Source: Loxodes magnus
Lineage: Eukaryota; Ciliophora; Karyorelictea; Loxodida; Loxodidae
Reading direction: 5' to 3'
DNA length: 64,000 nt
NCBI GenBank assembly: GCA_946699065.1
Contig: CAMPDV010000043.1
Span: 62,001 to 126,000 of the forward strand
Below, piece after piece: positions 9,300 to 22,800 of the stretch. Under the pieces are notes generated by a model that saw only the letters and a list, made by a program, of their open reading frames with translations, searched no databases and had not been told where the DNA came from. The translations under genes were made by a program, and so were the position numbers. How positions within the stretch are numbered: position 1 is the first letter of the stretch; each line of letters starts with the position of its first letter.

Positions 9300-12240
9300 T
9301 TTTACTTGCTTTAATTCACTTTTCTTAGAAATTCTCTCTCTTACTTCTAGTTTTTGATAATTACCTAACTGATCTTAAGACTCTTTTACTTGCTTTAAAT
9401 CACTTTTCTTAGAAATTCTCTCTCTTACTTCTAATCTTTGATAATTACCTAACTGATTTTCAGACTCTTTTACTTGCTTTAATTCACTTTTCTTAGAAAT
9501 TCTCTCTCTTACTTCTAGTTTTTGATAATTACCTAACTGATCTTCAGACTCTTTTACTTGCTTTAATTCGCTTTTCTTAGAAATTCTCTCTCTTACTTCT
9601 AGTTTTGATATTTACCTAACTGATCTTAAGACTCTTTTACTTGCTTTAATTCGCTTTTCTTAGAAATTCTCTCTTACTTCTAGTTTTTGATAATTACCTA
9701 ACTGATCTTCAGACTCTTTTACTTGCTTTAATTCGCTTTTCTTAGAAATTCTCTCTCTTACTTCTAGTTTTGATATTTACCTAACTGATCTTAAGACTCT
9801 TTTACTGTCTTTAATTTACTTTTCTTAGAAATTCTCTCTCTTACTTCTAGTTTTTGATAGTTACCTAACTGATCTTCAGTTTCTCTTACTTGCTTTAATT
9901 TACTTTTCTTAGAAATTCTCTCTCTTACTTCTAGTTTTTGATAATTACCTAACTGATCTTCAGTTTCTCTTACTTGCTTTAATTCGCTTTTCTTAGAAAT
10001 TCTCTCTCTTACTTCTAGTTTTTGATAGTTACCTAACTGATCTTCAGTTTCTCTTACTTGCTTTAATTCACTTTTCTTAGAAATTCTCTCTCTTACTTCT
10101 AGTTTTTGATAATTACCTAACTGATCTTAAGACTCTTTTGCTTGCTTTAAATCACTTTTCTTAGAAATTCTCTCTCTTACTTCTAGTTTTTGATAATTAC
10201 CTAACTGATTTTCAGACTCTTTTACTTGCTTTAATTCACTTTTCTTAGAAATTCTCTCTCTTACTTCTAGTTTTTGATAATTACCTAACTGATCTTCAGT
10301 TTCTCTTACTTGCTTTAATTCACTTTTCATAGAAATTCTCTCTCTTACTTCTAGTTTTTGATAGTTACCTAACTGATCTTCAGACTCTTTTACTTGCTTT
10401 AATTCACTTTTCTTAGAAATTCTCTCTCTTACTTCTAGTTTTTGATAATTACCTAACTGATCTTAAGACTCTTTTACTTGCTTTAAATCACTTTTCTTAG
10501 AAATTCTCTCTCTTACTTCTAGTTTTTGATAATTACCTAACTGATCTTCAGACTCTTTTACTTGCTTTAATTTACTTTTCTTAGAAATTCTCTCTCTTAC
10601 TTCTAGTTTTTGATAGTTACCTAACTGATCTTAAGACTCTTTTACTTGCTTTAATTCACTTTTCTTAGAAATTCTCTCTCTTACTTCTAGTTTTTGATAA
10701 TTACCTAACTGATCTTAAGACTCTTTTACTTGCTTTAAATCACTTTTCTTAGAAATTCTCTCTCTTACTTCTAGTTTTTGATAATTACCTAACTGATCTT
10801 CAGTTTCTCTTACTTGCTTTAATTCACTTTTCTTAGAAATTCTCTCTCTTACTTCTAGTTTTTGATAATTACCTAACTGATCTTAAGACTCTTTTACTTG
10901 CTTTAATTTACTTTTCTTAGAAATTCTCTCTCTTACTTCTAGTTTTTGATAATTACCTAACTGATCATCAGACTCTTTTACTTGCTTTAATTCACTTTTC
11001 ATAGAAATTCTCTCTCTTACTTCTAGTTTTTGATAATTACCTAACTGATCATCAGACTCTTTTACTTGCTTTAATTCACTTTTCTTAGAAATTCTCTCTC
11101 TTACTTCTAGTTTTTGATAATTACCTAACTGATCATCAGACTCTTTTACTTGCTTTAATTCGCTTTTCTTAGAAATTCTCTCTCTTACTTCTAGTTTTAA
11201 TATTTACCTAACTGATCTTAAGACTCTTTTACTTGCTTTAATTCACTTTTCTTAGAAATTCTCTCTCTTACTTCTAGTTTTTGATAATTACCTAACTGAT
11301 TTTCAGACTCTTTTACTTGCTTTAAATCACTTTTCTTAGAAATTCTCTCTCTTACTTCTAGTTTTTGATAATTACCTAACTGATCTTCAGTTTCTCTTAC
11401 TTGCTTTAATTCACTTTTCTTAGAAATTCTCTCTCTTACTTCTAGTTTTTGATAATTACCTAACTGATCTTCAGTTTCTCTTACTTGCTTTAACTCACTT
11501 TTCATAGAAATTCTCTCTCTTACTTCTAGTTTTTGATATTTACCTAACTGATCTTCAGACTCTTTTACTTGCTTTAACTCACTTTTCATAGAAATTCTCT
11601 CTCTTACTTCTAGTTTTGATATTTACCTAACTGATCTTAAGACTCTTTTACTCGCTTTAATTCGCTTTTCTTAGAAATTCTCTCTCTTACTTCTAGTTTT
11701 GATATTTACCTAACTGATCTTCAGACTCTTTTACTTGCTTTAACTCACTTTTCATAGAAATTCTCTCTCTTACTTCTAGTTTTGATAATTACCTAACTGA
11801 TTTTCAGACTCTTTTACTTGCTTTAATTCACTTTTCTTAGAAATTCTCTCTCTTACTTCTAGTTTTTGATAATTACCTAACTGATCTTCAGTTTCTCTTA
11901 CTTGCTTTAATTCGCTTTTCTTAGAAATTCTCTCTCTTACTTCTAGTTTTGATATTTACCTAACTGATCTTCAGACTCTTTTACTTGCTTTAACTCACTT
12001 TTCATAGAAATTCTCTCTCTTACTTCTAGTTTTGATATTTACCTAACTGATCTTCAGACTCTTTTACTTGCTTTAACTCACTTTTCATAGAAATTCTCTC
12101 TCTTACTTCTAGTTTTTGATATTTACCTAACTGATCTTAAGACTCTTTTACTTGCTTTAATTCGCTTTTCTTAGAAATTCTCTCTCTTACTTCTAGTTTT
12201 TGATAATTACCTAACTGATCTTCAGTTTCTCTTACTTGCT
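9300..12240 (-). repeat. Segmental block A, first copy (partner about 13900-16840)
   Basis: Rare markers recur in the same order at a constant offset. Examples are AAATCAC at 9397 and 14000, ACTGTCTTTAATTTAC at 9804 and 14407, TTTTGCTTGC at 10136 and 14739, the first GATCATC of a triplet of such units at 10963 and 15565, and ACTCGC at 11650 and 16252. The offset is 4,602-4,603 bp, about 55 units. A single duplication or exchange of roughly 3 kb explains this. Confidence 0.85.
9766..11192 (-). CDS. Longest in-frame run measured in the array (17 units), repeat peptide, function unknown
   Basis: Single-T deletions occur at about 9765 and 11192. The 1,427 bases between them equal 17 x 84 minus 1, so the intervening units stay in one frame. 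With TAA as Gln this gives about 470 open residues of the 28-residue repeat with no TGA seen. Variation inside the run is mostly synonymous (AGT/AGC, GAA/GAG, AAT/AAC) or conservative (E/Q, E/K, K/R, S/T, D/N), compatible with past or present coding. No start signal, signal peptide or unique domain is attached, so expression is unproven. The copy at +4.6 kb is interrupted sooner (deletions at 14368 and 15291). Confidence 0.35.
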
Positions 12241-13899
12241 TTAATTTACTTTTCTTAGAAATTCTCTCTCTACTTCTAGTCTTTGCTAATTACCTAACTG
12301 ATCTTCGGACGCTTTTACTTGCTTTAATTCACTTTTCTTAGAAATCCTCTCTCTTACTTCTAGTTTTTGATAATTACCTAACTGATCGTCAGTTTCTCTT
12401 ACTTGCTTTAATTCGCTTTTCTTAGAAATTCTCTCTTACTTCTAGTTTTTGATAATTACCTAACTGATCTTCAGACTCTTTTACTTGCTTTAATTTACTT
12501 TTCTTAGAAATTCTCTCTCTTACTTCTAGTTTTTGATAATTACCTAACTGATCTTAAGACTCTTTTACTTGCTTTAATTCGCTTTTCTTAGAAATTCTCT
12601 CTCTTACTTCTAGTTTTGATATTTACCTAACTGATCTTAAGACTCTTTTACTTGCTTTAATTCACTTTTCTTAGAAATTCTCTCTCTTACTTCTAGTTTT
12701 TGATAATTACCTAACTGATTTTCAGACTCTTTTACTTGCTTTAATTTACTTTTCTTAGAAATTCTCTCTCTTACTTCTAGTTTTTGATAATTACCTAACT
12801 GATCTTAAGACTCTTTTGCTTGCTTTAATTTACTTTTCTTAGAAATTCTCTCTCTTACTTCTAGTTTTTGATAATTACCTAACTGATCTTCAGTTTCTCT
12901 TACTTGCTTTAATTCACTTTTCTTAGAAATTCTCTCTCTTACTTCTAGTTTTTGATAATTACCTAACTGATCTTAAGACTCTTTTACTTGCTTTAATTCA
13001 CTTTTCTTAGAAATTCTCTCTCTTACTTCTAGTTTTTGATAATTACCTAACTGATCTTAAGACTCTTTTACTTGCTTTAAATCACTTTTCTTAGAAATTC
13101 TCTCTCTTACTTCTAGTTTTTGATAATTACCTAACTGATCTTAAGACTCTTTTACTTGCTTTAATTCACTTTTCTTAGAAATTCTCTCTCTTACTTCTAG
13201 TTTTTGATAATTACCTAACTGATCTTAAGACTCTTTTACTTGCTTTAATTCACTTTTCTTAGAAATTCTCTCTCTTACTTCTAGTTTTTGATAATTACCT
13301 AACTGATCTTAAGACTCTTTTACTTGCTTTAATTCACTTTTCTTAGAAATTCTCTCTCTTACTTCTAGTTTTTGATAATTACCTAACTGATCTTCAGACT
13401 CTTTTACTTGCTTTAATTCGCTTTTCTTAGAAATTCTCTCTCTTACTTCTAGTTTTGATATTTACCTAACTGATCTTAAGACTCTTTTACTTGCTTTAAT
13501 TCGCTTTTCTTAGAAATTCTCTCTTACTTCTAGTTTTTGATAATTACCTAACTGATCTTCAGACTCTTTTACTTGCTTTAATTCACTTTTCTTAGAAATT
13601 CTCTCTCTTACTTCTAGTTTTTGATAATTACCTAACTGATCTTAAGACTCTTTTACTTGCTTTAATTCACTTTTCTTAGAAATTCTCTCTCTTACTTCTA
13701 GTTTTTGATAATTACCTAACTGATCTTAAGACTCTTTTACTTGCTTTAATTTACTTTTCTTAGAAATTCTCTCTCTTACTTCTAGTTTTTGATATTTACC
13801 TAACTGATTTTCAGACTCTTTTACTTGCTTTAATTCACTTTTCTTAGAAATTCTCTCTCTTACTTCTAGTTTTTGATAATTACCTAACTGATCTTAAGA

Positions 13900-16840
13900 C
13901 TCTTTTACTTGCTTTAATTCACTTTTCTTAGAAATTCTCTCTCTTACTTCTAGTTTTTGATAATTACCTAACTGATCTTAAGACTCTTTTACTTGCTTTA
14001 AATCACTTTTCTTAGAAATTCTCTCTCTTACTTCTAATCTTTGATAATTACCTAACTGATTTTCAGACTCTTTTACTTGCTTTAATTCACTTTTCTTAGA
14101 AATTCTCTCTCTTACTTCTAGTTTTTGATAATTACCTAACTGATCTTCAGACTCTTTTACTTGCTTTAATTCGCTTTTCTTAGAAATTCTCTCTCTTACT
14201 TCTAGTTTTGATATTTACCTAACTGATCTTAAGACTCTTTTACTTGCTTTAATTCGCTTTTCTTAGAAATTCTCTCTTACTTCTAGTTTTTGATAATTAC
14301 CTAACTGATCTTCAGACTCTTTTACTTGCTTTAATTCGCTTTTCTTAGAAATTCTCTCTCTTACTTCTAGTTTTGATATTTACCTAACTGATCTTAAGAC
14401 TCTTTTACTGTCTTTAATTTACTTTTCTTAGAAATACTCTCTCTTACTTCTAGTTTTTGATAATTACCTAACTGATTTTCAGACTCTTTTACTTGCTTTA
14501 ATTCACTTTTCTTAGAAATTCTCTCTCTTACTTCTAGTTTTTGATAATTACCTAACTGATCTTCAGTTTCTCTTACTTGCTTTAATTCACTTTTCATAGA
14601 AATTCTCTCTCTTACTTCTAGTTTTTGATAGTTACCTAACTGATCTTAAGACTCTTTTACTTGCTTTAATTCACTTTTCTTAGAAATTCTCTCTCTTACT
14701 TCTAGTTTTTGATAATTACCTAACTGATCTTAAGACTCTTTTGCTTGCTTTAAATCACTTTTCTTAGAAATTCTCTCTCTTACTTCTAGTTTTTGATAAT
14801 TACCTAACTGATTTTCAGACTCTTTTACTTGCTTTAATTCACTTTTCTTAGAAATTCTCTCTCTTACTTCTAGTTTTTGATAATTACCTAACTGATCTTC
14901 AGTTTCTCTTACTTGCTTTAATTCACTTTTCATAGAAATTCTCTCTCTTACTTCTAGTTTTTGATAGTTACCTAACTGATCTTAAGACTCTTTTACTTGC
15001 TTTAATTCACTTTTCTTAGAAATTCTCTCTCTTACTTCTAGTTTTTGATAATTACCTAACTGATCTTAAGACTCTTTTGCTTGCTTTAAATCACTTTTCT
15101 TAGAAATTCTCTCTCTTACTTCTAGTTTTTGATAATTACCTAACTGATCTTCAGACTCTTTTACTTGCTTTAATTTACTTTTCTTAGAAATTCTCTCTCT
15201 TACTTCTAGTTTTTGATAGTTACCTAACTGATCTTCAGTTTCTCTTACTTGCTTTAATTTACTTTTCTTAGAAATTCTCTCTCTTACTTCTAGTTTTGAT
15301 ATTTAACTAACTGATCTTAAGACTCTTTTAATTGCTTTAATTCGCTTTTCTTAGAAATTCTCTCTCTTACTTCTAGTTTTTGATAATTACCTAACTGATC
15401 TTCAGTTTCTCTTACTTGCTTTAATTCACTTTTCTTAGAAATTCTCTCTCTTACTTCTAGTTTTTGATAATTACCTAACTGATCTTAAGACTCTTTTACT
15501 TGCTTTAATTTACTTTTCTTAGAAATTCTCTCTCTTACTTCTAGTTTTTGATAATTACCTAACTGATCATCAGACTCTTTTACTTGCTTTAATTCGCTTT
15601 TCATAGAAATTCTCTCTCTTACTTCTAGTTTTTGATAATTACCTAACTGATCATCAGACTCTTTTACTTGCTTTAATTCACTTTTCTTAGAAATTCTCTC
15701 TCTTACTTCTAGTTTTTGATAATTACCTAACTGATCATCAGACTCTTTTACTTGCTTTAATTCGCTTTTCTTAGAAATTCTCTCTCTTACTTCTAGTTTT
15801 GATATTTACCTAACTGATCTTAAGACTCTTTTACTTGCTTTAATTCACTTTTCTTAGAAATTCTCTCTCTTACTTCTAGTTTTTGATAATTACCTAACTG
15901 ATTTTCAGACTCTTTTACTTGCTTTAATTTACTTTTCTTAGAAATTCTCTCTCTTACTTCTAGTTTTTGATAATTACCTAACTGATCTTAAGACTCTTTT
16001 GCTTGCTTTAATTTACTTTTCTTAGAAATTCTCTCTCTTACTTCTAGTTTTTGATAATTACCTAACTGATCTTCAGTTTCTCTTACTTGCTTTAATTTAC
16101 TTTTCTTAGAAATTCTCTCTCTTACTTCTAGTTTTTGATATTTACCTAACTGATCTTCAGACTCTTTTACTTGCTTTAACTCACTTTTCATAGAAATTCT
16201 CTCTCTTACTTCTAGTTTTGATATTTACCTAACTGATCTTAAGACTCTTTTACTCGCTTTAATTCGCTTTTCTTAGAAATTCTCTCTCTTACTTCTAGTT
16301 TTGATATTTACCTAACTGATCTTCAGACTCTTTTACTTGCTTTAACTCACTTTTCATAGAAATTCTCTCTCTTACTTCTAGTTTTGATATTTACCTAACT
16401 GATCTTAAGACTCTTTTACTTGCTTTAATTTACTTTTCTTAGAAATTCTCTCTCTTACTTCTAGTTTTTGATAATTACCTAACTGATCTTCAGTTTCTCT
16501 TACTTGCTTTAATTCGCTTTTCTTAGAAATTCTCTCTCTTACTTCTAGTTTTGATATTTACCTAACTGATCTTAAGACTCTTTTACTTGCTTTAACTCAC
16601 TTTTCATAGAAATTCTCTCTCTTACTTCTAGTTTTGATATTTACCTAACTGATCTTCAGACTCTTTTACTTGCTTTAACTCACTTTTCATAGAAATTCTC
16701 TCTCTTACTTCTAGTTTTTGATATTTACCTAACTGATCTTAAGACTCTTTTACTTGCTTTAATTCGCTTTTCTTAGAAATTCTCTCTCTTACTTCTAGTT
16801 TTTGATAATTACCTAACTGATCTTCAGTTTCTCTTACTTG
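13900..16840 (-). repeat. Segmental block A, second copy (partner about 9300-12240)
   Basis: Second copy of the block, displaced by about 4.6 kb and matched through ordered rare markers. It differs from the first copy in places, for example fewer units kept in frame between 14368 and 15291. The copies have therefore changed since duplication through point and slippage changes or partial conversion. Confidence 0.85.
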
Positions 16841-19800
16841 CTTTAATTTACTTTTCTTAGAAATTCTCTCTCTTACTTCTAGTTTTTGATAATTACCTAA
16901 CTGATCTTCAGTTTCTCTTACTTGCTTTAATTCACTTTTCTTAGAAATTCTCTCTCTTACTTCTAGTTTTTGATAATTACCTAACTGATCTTCAGTTTCT
17001 CTTACTTGCTTTAACACACTTTTCATAGAAATTCTCTCTCTTACTTCTAGTTTTGATAATTACCTAACTGATCTTCAGACTCTTTTACTTGCTTTAACTC
17101 ACTTTTCATAGAAATTCTCTCTCTTACTTCTAGTTTTTGATAATTACCTAACTATCTTCAGACTCTTTTACTTGCTTTAATTCACTTTTCATAGAAATTC
17201 TCTCTCTTACTTCTAGTTTTGATAATTACATAACTGATCATCAGACTCTTTTACTTGCTTTAACTCACTTTTCATAGAAATTCTCTCTCTTACTTCTAGT
17301 TTTTGATAATTACCTAACTGATCTTAAGACTCTTTTACTTGCTTTAATTCACTTTTCTTAGAAATTCTCTCTCTTACTTCTAGTTTTTGATAATTACCTA
17401 ACTGATCTTAAGACTCTTTTACTTGCTTTAATTTACTTTTCTTAGAAATTCTCTCTCTTACTTCTAGTTTTTGATAGTTACCTAACTGATCTTCAGTTTC
17501 TCTTACTTGCTTTAATTTACTTTTCTTAGAAATTCTCTCTCTTACTTCTAGTTTTTGATAATTACCTAACTGATCTTCAGACTCTTTTACTTGCTTTAAT
17601 TCACTTTTCTTAGAAATTCTCTCTCTTACTTCTAGTTTTTGATAATTACCTAACTGATCTTCAGTTTCTCTTACTTGCTTTAATTTACTTTTCTTAGAAA
17701 TTCTCTCTCTTACTTCTAGTTTTTGATAATTACCTAACTATTTTCAGACTCTCTTACTTGCTTTAACTCACTTTTCTTAGAAATTCTCTCTCTTACTTCT
17801 AGTTTTTGATAATTACCTAACTGATCTTAAGACTCTTTTACTTGCTTTAATTTACTTTTCTTAGAAATTCTCTCTCTTACTTCTAGTTTTTGATAATTAC
17901 CTAACTGATCTTCAGACTCTTTTACTTGCTTTAACTCACTTTTCATAGAAATTCTCTCTCTTACTTCTAGTTTTGATATTTACCTAACTGATCTTAAGAC
18001 TCTTTTACTTGCTTTAATTCACTTTTCTTAGAAATTCTCTCTCTTACTTCTAGTTTTTGATAATTACCTAACTGATCTTAAGACTCTTTTACTTGCTTTA
18101 ATTCACTTTTCTTAGAAATTCTCTCTCTTACTTCTAGTTTTTGATAATTACCTAACTATTTTCAGACTCTTTTACTTGCTTTAACTCACTTTTCTTAGAA
18201 ATTCTCTCTCTTACTTCTAGTTTTTGATAGTTACATAACTGATCTTCAGTTTCTCTTACTTGCTTTAATTCACTTTTCTTAGAAATTCTCTCTCTTACTT
18301 CTAGTTTTTGATAATTACCTAACTGATTTTCAGACTCTTTTACTTGCTTTAATTCACTTTTCTTAGAAATTCTCTCTCTTACTTCTAGTTTTTGATAATT
18401 ACCTAACTGATCTTCAGACTCTTTTGCTTGCTTTAATTTACTTTTCTTAGAAATTCTCTCTCTTACTTCTAATCTTTGATATTTACCTAACTGATCTTCA
18501 GTTTCTCTTACTTGCTTTAATTTACTTTTCTTAGAAATTCTCTCTCTTACTTCTAGTTTTTGATAATTAACTAATGATCTACAGACTCTTTTACTTGCTT
18601 TAATTCACTTTTCTTAGAAATTCTCTCTCTTACTTCTAGTTTTTGATAATTACCTAACTGATTTTCAGACTCTTTTACTTGCTTTAATTCACTTTTCTTA
18701 GAAATTCTCTCTCTTACTTCTAGTTTTTGATAATTACCTAACTGATCTTCAGACTCTTTTGCTTGCTTTAATTTACTTTTCTTAGAAATTCTCTCTCTTA
18801 CTTCTAATCTTTGATATTTACCTAACTGATCTTCAGTTTCTCTTACTTGCTTTACTTTACTTTTCTTAGAAATTCTCTCTCTTACTTCTAGTTTTTGATA
18901 GTTACATAACTGATCTTCAGTTTCTCTTACTTGCTTTAATTCACTTTTCTTAGAAATTCTCTCTCTTACTTCTAGTTTTGATATTTACCTAACTGATCTT
19001 CAGACTCTTTTACTTGCTTTAACTCACTTTTCATAGAAATTCTCTCTCTTACTTCTAGTTTTTGATAATTACCTAACTATTTTCAGACTCTTTTACTTGC
19101 TTTAACTCACTTTTCTTAGAAATTCTCTCTCTTACTTCTAGTTTTTGATAATTACCTAACTGATCTTCAGTTTCTCTTACTTGCTTTAATTCACTTTTCT
19201 TAGAAATTCTCTCTCTTACTTCTAGTTTTTGATAATTACCTAACTGATCTTCAGACTCTTTTACTTGCTTTAATTCACTTTTCTTAGAAATTCTCTCTCT
19301 TACTTCTAGTTTTTGATAATTACCTAACTGATCTTAAGACTCTTTTACTTGCTTTAATTCACTTTTCTTAGAAATTCTCTCTCTTACTTCTAGTTTTTGA
19401 TAATTACCTAACTGATCTTAAGACTCTTTTACTTGCTTTAAATCACTTTTCTTAGAAATTCTCTCTCTTACTTCTAGTTTTTGATAATTACCTAACTATT
19501 TTCAGACTCTTTTACTTGCTTTAATTTACTTTTCTTAGAAATTCTCTCTCTTACTTCTAATCTTTGATATTTACCTAACTGATCTTCAGTTTCTCTTACT
19601 TGCTTTACTTTACTTTTCTTAGAAATTCTCTCTCTTACTTCTAGTTTTTGATAATTACCTAACTATTTTCAGACTCTTTTACTTGCTTTAACTCACTTTT
19701 CTTAGAAATTCTCTCTCTTACTTCTAGTTTTTGATAGTTACATAACTGATCTTCAGTTTCTCTTACTTGCTTTAATTCACTTTTCTTAGAAATTCTCTCT

Positions 19801-22800
19801 CTTACTTCTAGTTTTTGATAATTACCTAACTGATTTTCAGACTCTTTTACTTGCTTTAATTCACTTTTCTTAGAAATTCTCTCTCTTACTTCTAGTTTTT
19901 GATAATTACCTAACTGATCTTCAGACTCTTTTACTTGCTTTAATTTACTTTTCTTAGAAATTCTCTCTCTTACTTCTAATCTTTGATATTTACCTAACTG
20001 ATCTTCAGTTTCTCTTACTTGCTTTAATTTACTTTTCTTAGAAATTCTCTCTCTTACTTCTAGTTTTTGATAGTTACATAACTGATCTTCAGTTTCTCTT
20101 ACTTGCTTTAATTCACTTTTCTTAGAAATTCTCTCTCTTACTTCTAGTTTTTGATAATTACCTAACTGATTTTCAGACTCTTTTACTTGCTTTAATTCAC
20201 TTTTCTTAGAAATTCTCTCTCTTACTTCTAGTTTTTGATATTTACCTAACTGATCTTAAGACTCTTTTACTTGCTTTAATTTACTTTTCTTAGAAATTCT
20301 CTCTCTTACTTCTAGTTTTTGATAATTACCTAACTGATCTTCAGTTTCTCTTACTTGCTTTAATTCGCTTTTCTTAGAAATTCTCTCTCTTACTTCTAGT
20401 TTTTGATAATTACCTAACTGATCTTCAGACTCTTTTACTTGCTTTAATTTACTTTTCTTAGAAATTCTCTCTCTTACTTCTAGTTTTGATATTTACCTAA
20501 CTGATCTTCAGACTCTTTTACTTGCTTTAACTCACTTTTCATAGAAATTCTCTCTCTTACTTCTAGTTTTTGATATTTACCTAACTGATCTTAAGACTCT
20601 TTTACTTGCTTTAATTCGCTTTTCTTAGAAATTCTCTCTCTTACTTCTAGTTTTTGATAATTACCTAACTGATCTTCAGTTTCTCTTACTTGCTTTAATT
20701 TACTTTTCTTAGAAATTCTCTCTCTTACTTCTAGTTTTTGATAATTACCTAACTGATCTTCAGTTTCTCTTACTTGCTTTAATTTACTTTTCTTAGAAAT
20801 TCTCTCTCTTACTTCTAATCTTTGATATTTACCTAACTGATCTTCAGTTTCTCTTACTTGCTTTAATTTACTTTTCTTAGAAATTCTCTCTCTTACTTCT
20901 AGTTTTTGATAATTACCTAACTATCTTCAGACTCTTTTACTTGCTTTAACTCACTTTTCATAGAAATTCTCTCTCTTACTTCTAGTTTTTGATAATTACC
21001 TAACTGATCTTCAGACTCTTTTGCTTGCTTTAATTTACTTTTCTTAGAAATTCTCTCTCTTACTTCTAATCTTTGATAGTTACATAACTGATCTTCAGTT
21101 TCTCTTACTTGCTTTACTTTACTTTTCTTAGAAATTCTCTCTCTTACTTCTAGTTTTTGATAATTACCTAACTATTTTCAGACTCTTTTACTTGCTTTAA
21201 CTCACTTTTCTTAGAAATTCTCTCTCTTACTTCTAGTTTTTGATAGTTACCTAACTGATCTTCAGTTTCTCTTACTTGCTTTAATTCACTTTTCATAGAA
21301 ATTCTCTCTCTTACTTCTAGTTTTTGATAATTACCTAACTATCTTCAGACTCTTTTACTTGCTTTAATTCACTTTTCTTAGAAATTCTCTCTAACTTCTA
21401 GTTTTTGATAATTACCTAACTGATTTTCAGACTCTTTTACTTGCTTTAATTCGCTTTTCTTAGAAATTCTCTCTCTTACTTCTAGTTTTTGATAATTACC
21501 TAACTATCTTCAGACTCTTTTACTTGCTTTAATTCACTTTTCTTAGAAATTCTCTCTAACTTCTAGTTTTTGATAATTACCTAACTGATTTTCAGACTCT
21601 TTTACTTGCTTTAATTCACTTTTCTTAGAAATTCTCTCTCTTACTTCTAGTTTTTGATAATTACCTAACTGATCTTCAGTTTCTCTTACTTGCTTTAATT
21701 TACTTTTCTTAGAAATTCTCTCTCTTACTTCTAGTTTTTGATAATTACCTAACTGATTTTCAGACTCTTTTACTTGCTTTAATTTACTTTTCATAGAAAT
21801 TCTCTCTCTTACTTCTAGTTTTTGATAATTACCTAACTGATCTTAAGACTCTTTTACTTGCTTTAACTCACTTTTCTTAGAAATTCTCTCTCTTACTTCT
21901 AGTTTTTGATATTTACCTAACTGATCTTAAGACTCTTTTACTGTCTTTAATTCACTTTTCTTAGATATTCTCTCTCTTACTTCTAGTTTTTGATAATTAC
22001 CTAACTGATCTTAAGACTCTTTTACTTGCTTTAATTCGCTTTTCTTAGAAATTCTCTCTCTTACTTCTAGTTTTTGATAATTACCTAACTGATCTTCAGT
22101 TTCTCTTACTTGCTTTAATTTACTTTTCTTAGAAATTCTCTCTCTTACTTCTAGTTTTTGATAATTACCTAACTATTTTCAGACTCTCTTACTTGCTTTA
22201 ACTCACTTTTCTTAGAAATTCTCTCTCTTACTTCTAGTTTTTGATAATTACCTAACTGATCTTAAGACTCTTTTACTTGCTTTAATTTACTTTTCTTAGA
22301 AATTCTCTCTCTTACTTCTAGTTTTTGATAATTACCTAACTGATCTTCAGACTCTTTTACTTGCTTTAACTCACTTTTCATAGAAATTCTCTCTCTTACT
22401 TCTAGTTTTGATATTTACCTAACTGATCTTAAGACTCTTTTACTTGCTTTAATTCACTTTTCTTAGAAATTCTCTCTCTTACTTCTAGTTTTTGATAATT
22501 ACCTAACTGATCTTAAGACTCTTTTACTTGCTTTAATTCACTTTTCTTAGAAATTCTCTCTCTTACTTCTAGTTTTTGATAATTACCTAACTGATCTTAA
22601 GACTCTTTTACTTGCTTTAAATCACTTTTCTTAGAAATTCTCTCTTACTTCTAGTTTTTGATAATTACCTAACTGATTTTCAGACTCTTTTACTTGCTTT
22701 AATTCACTTTTCTTAGAAATTCTCTCTTACTTCTAGTTTTTGATAGTTACCTAACTGATCTTCAGTTTCTCTTACTTGCTTTAATTTACTTTTCTTAGAA

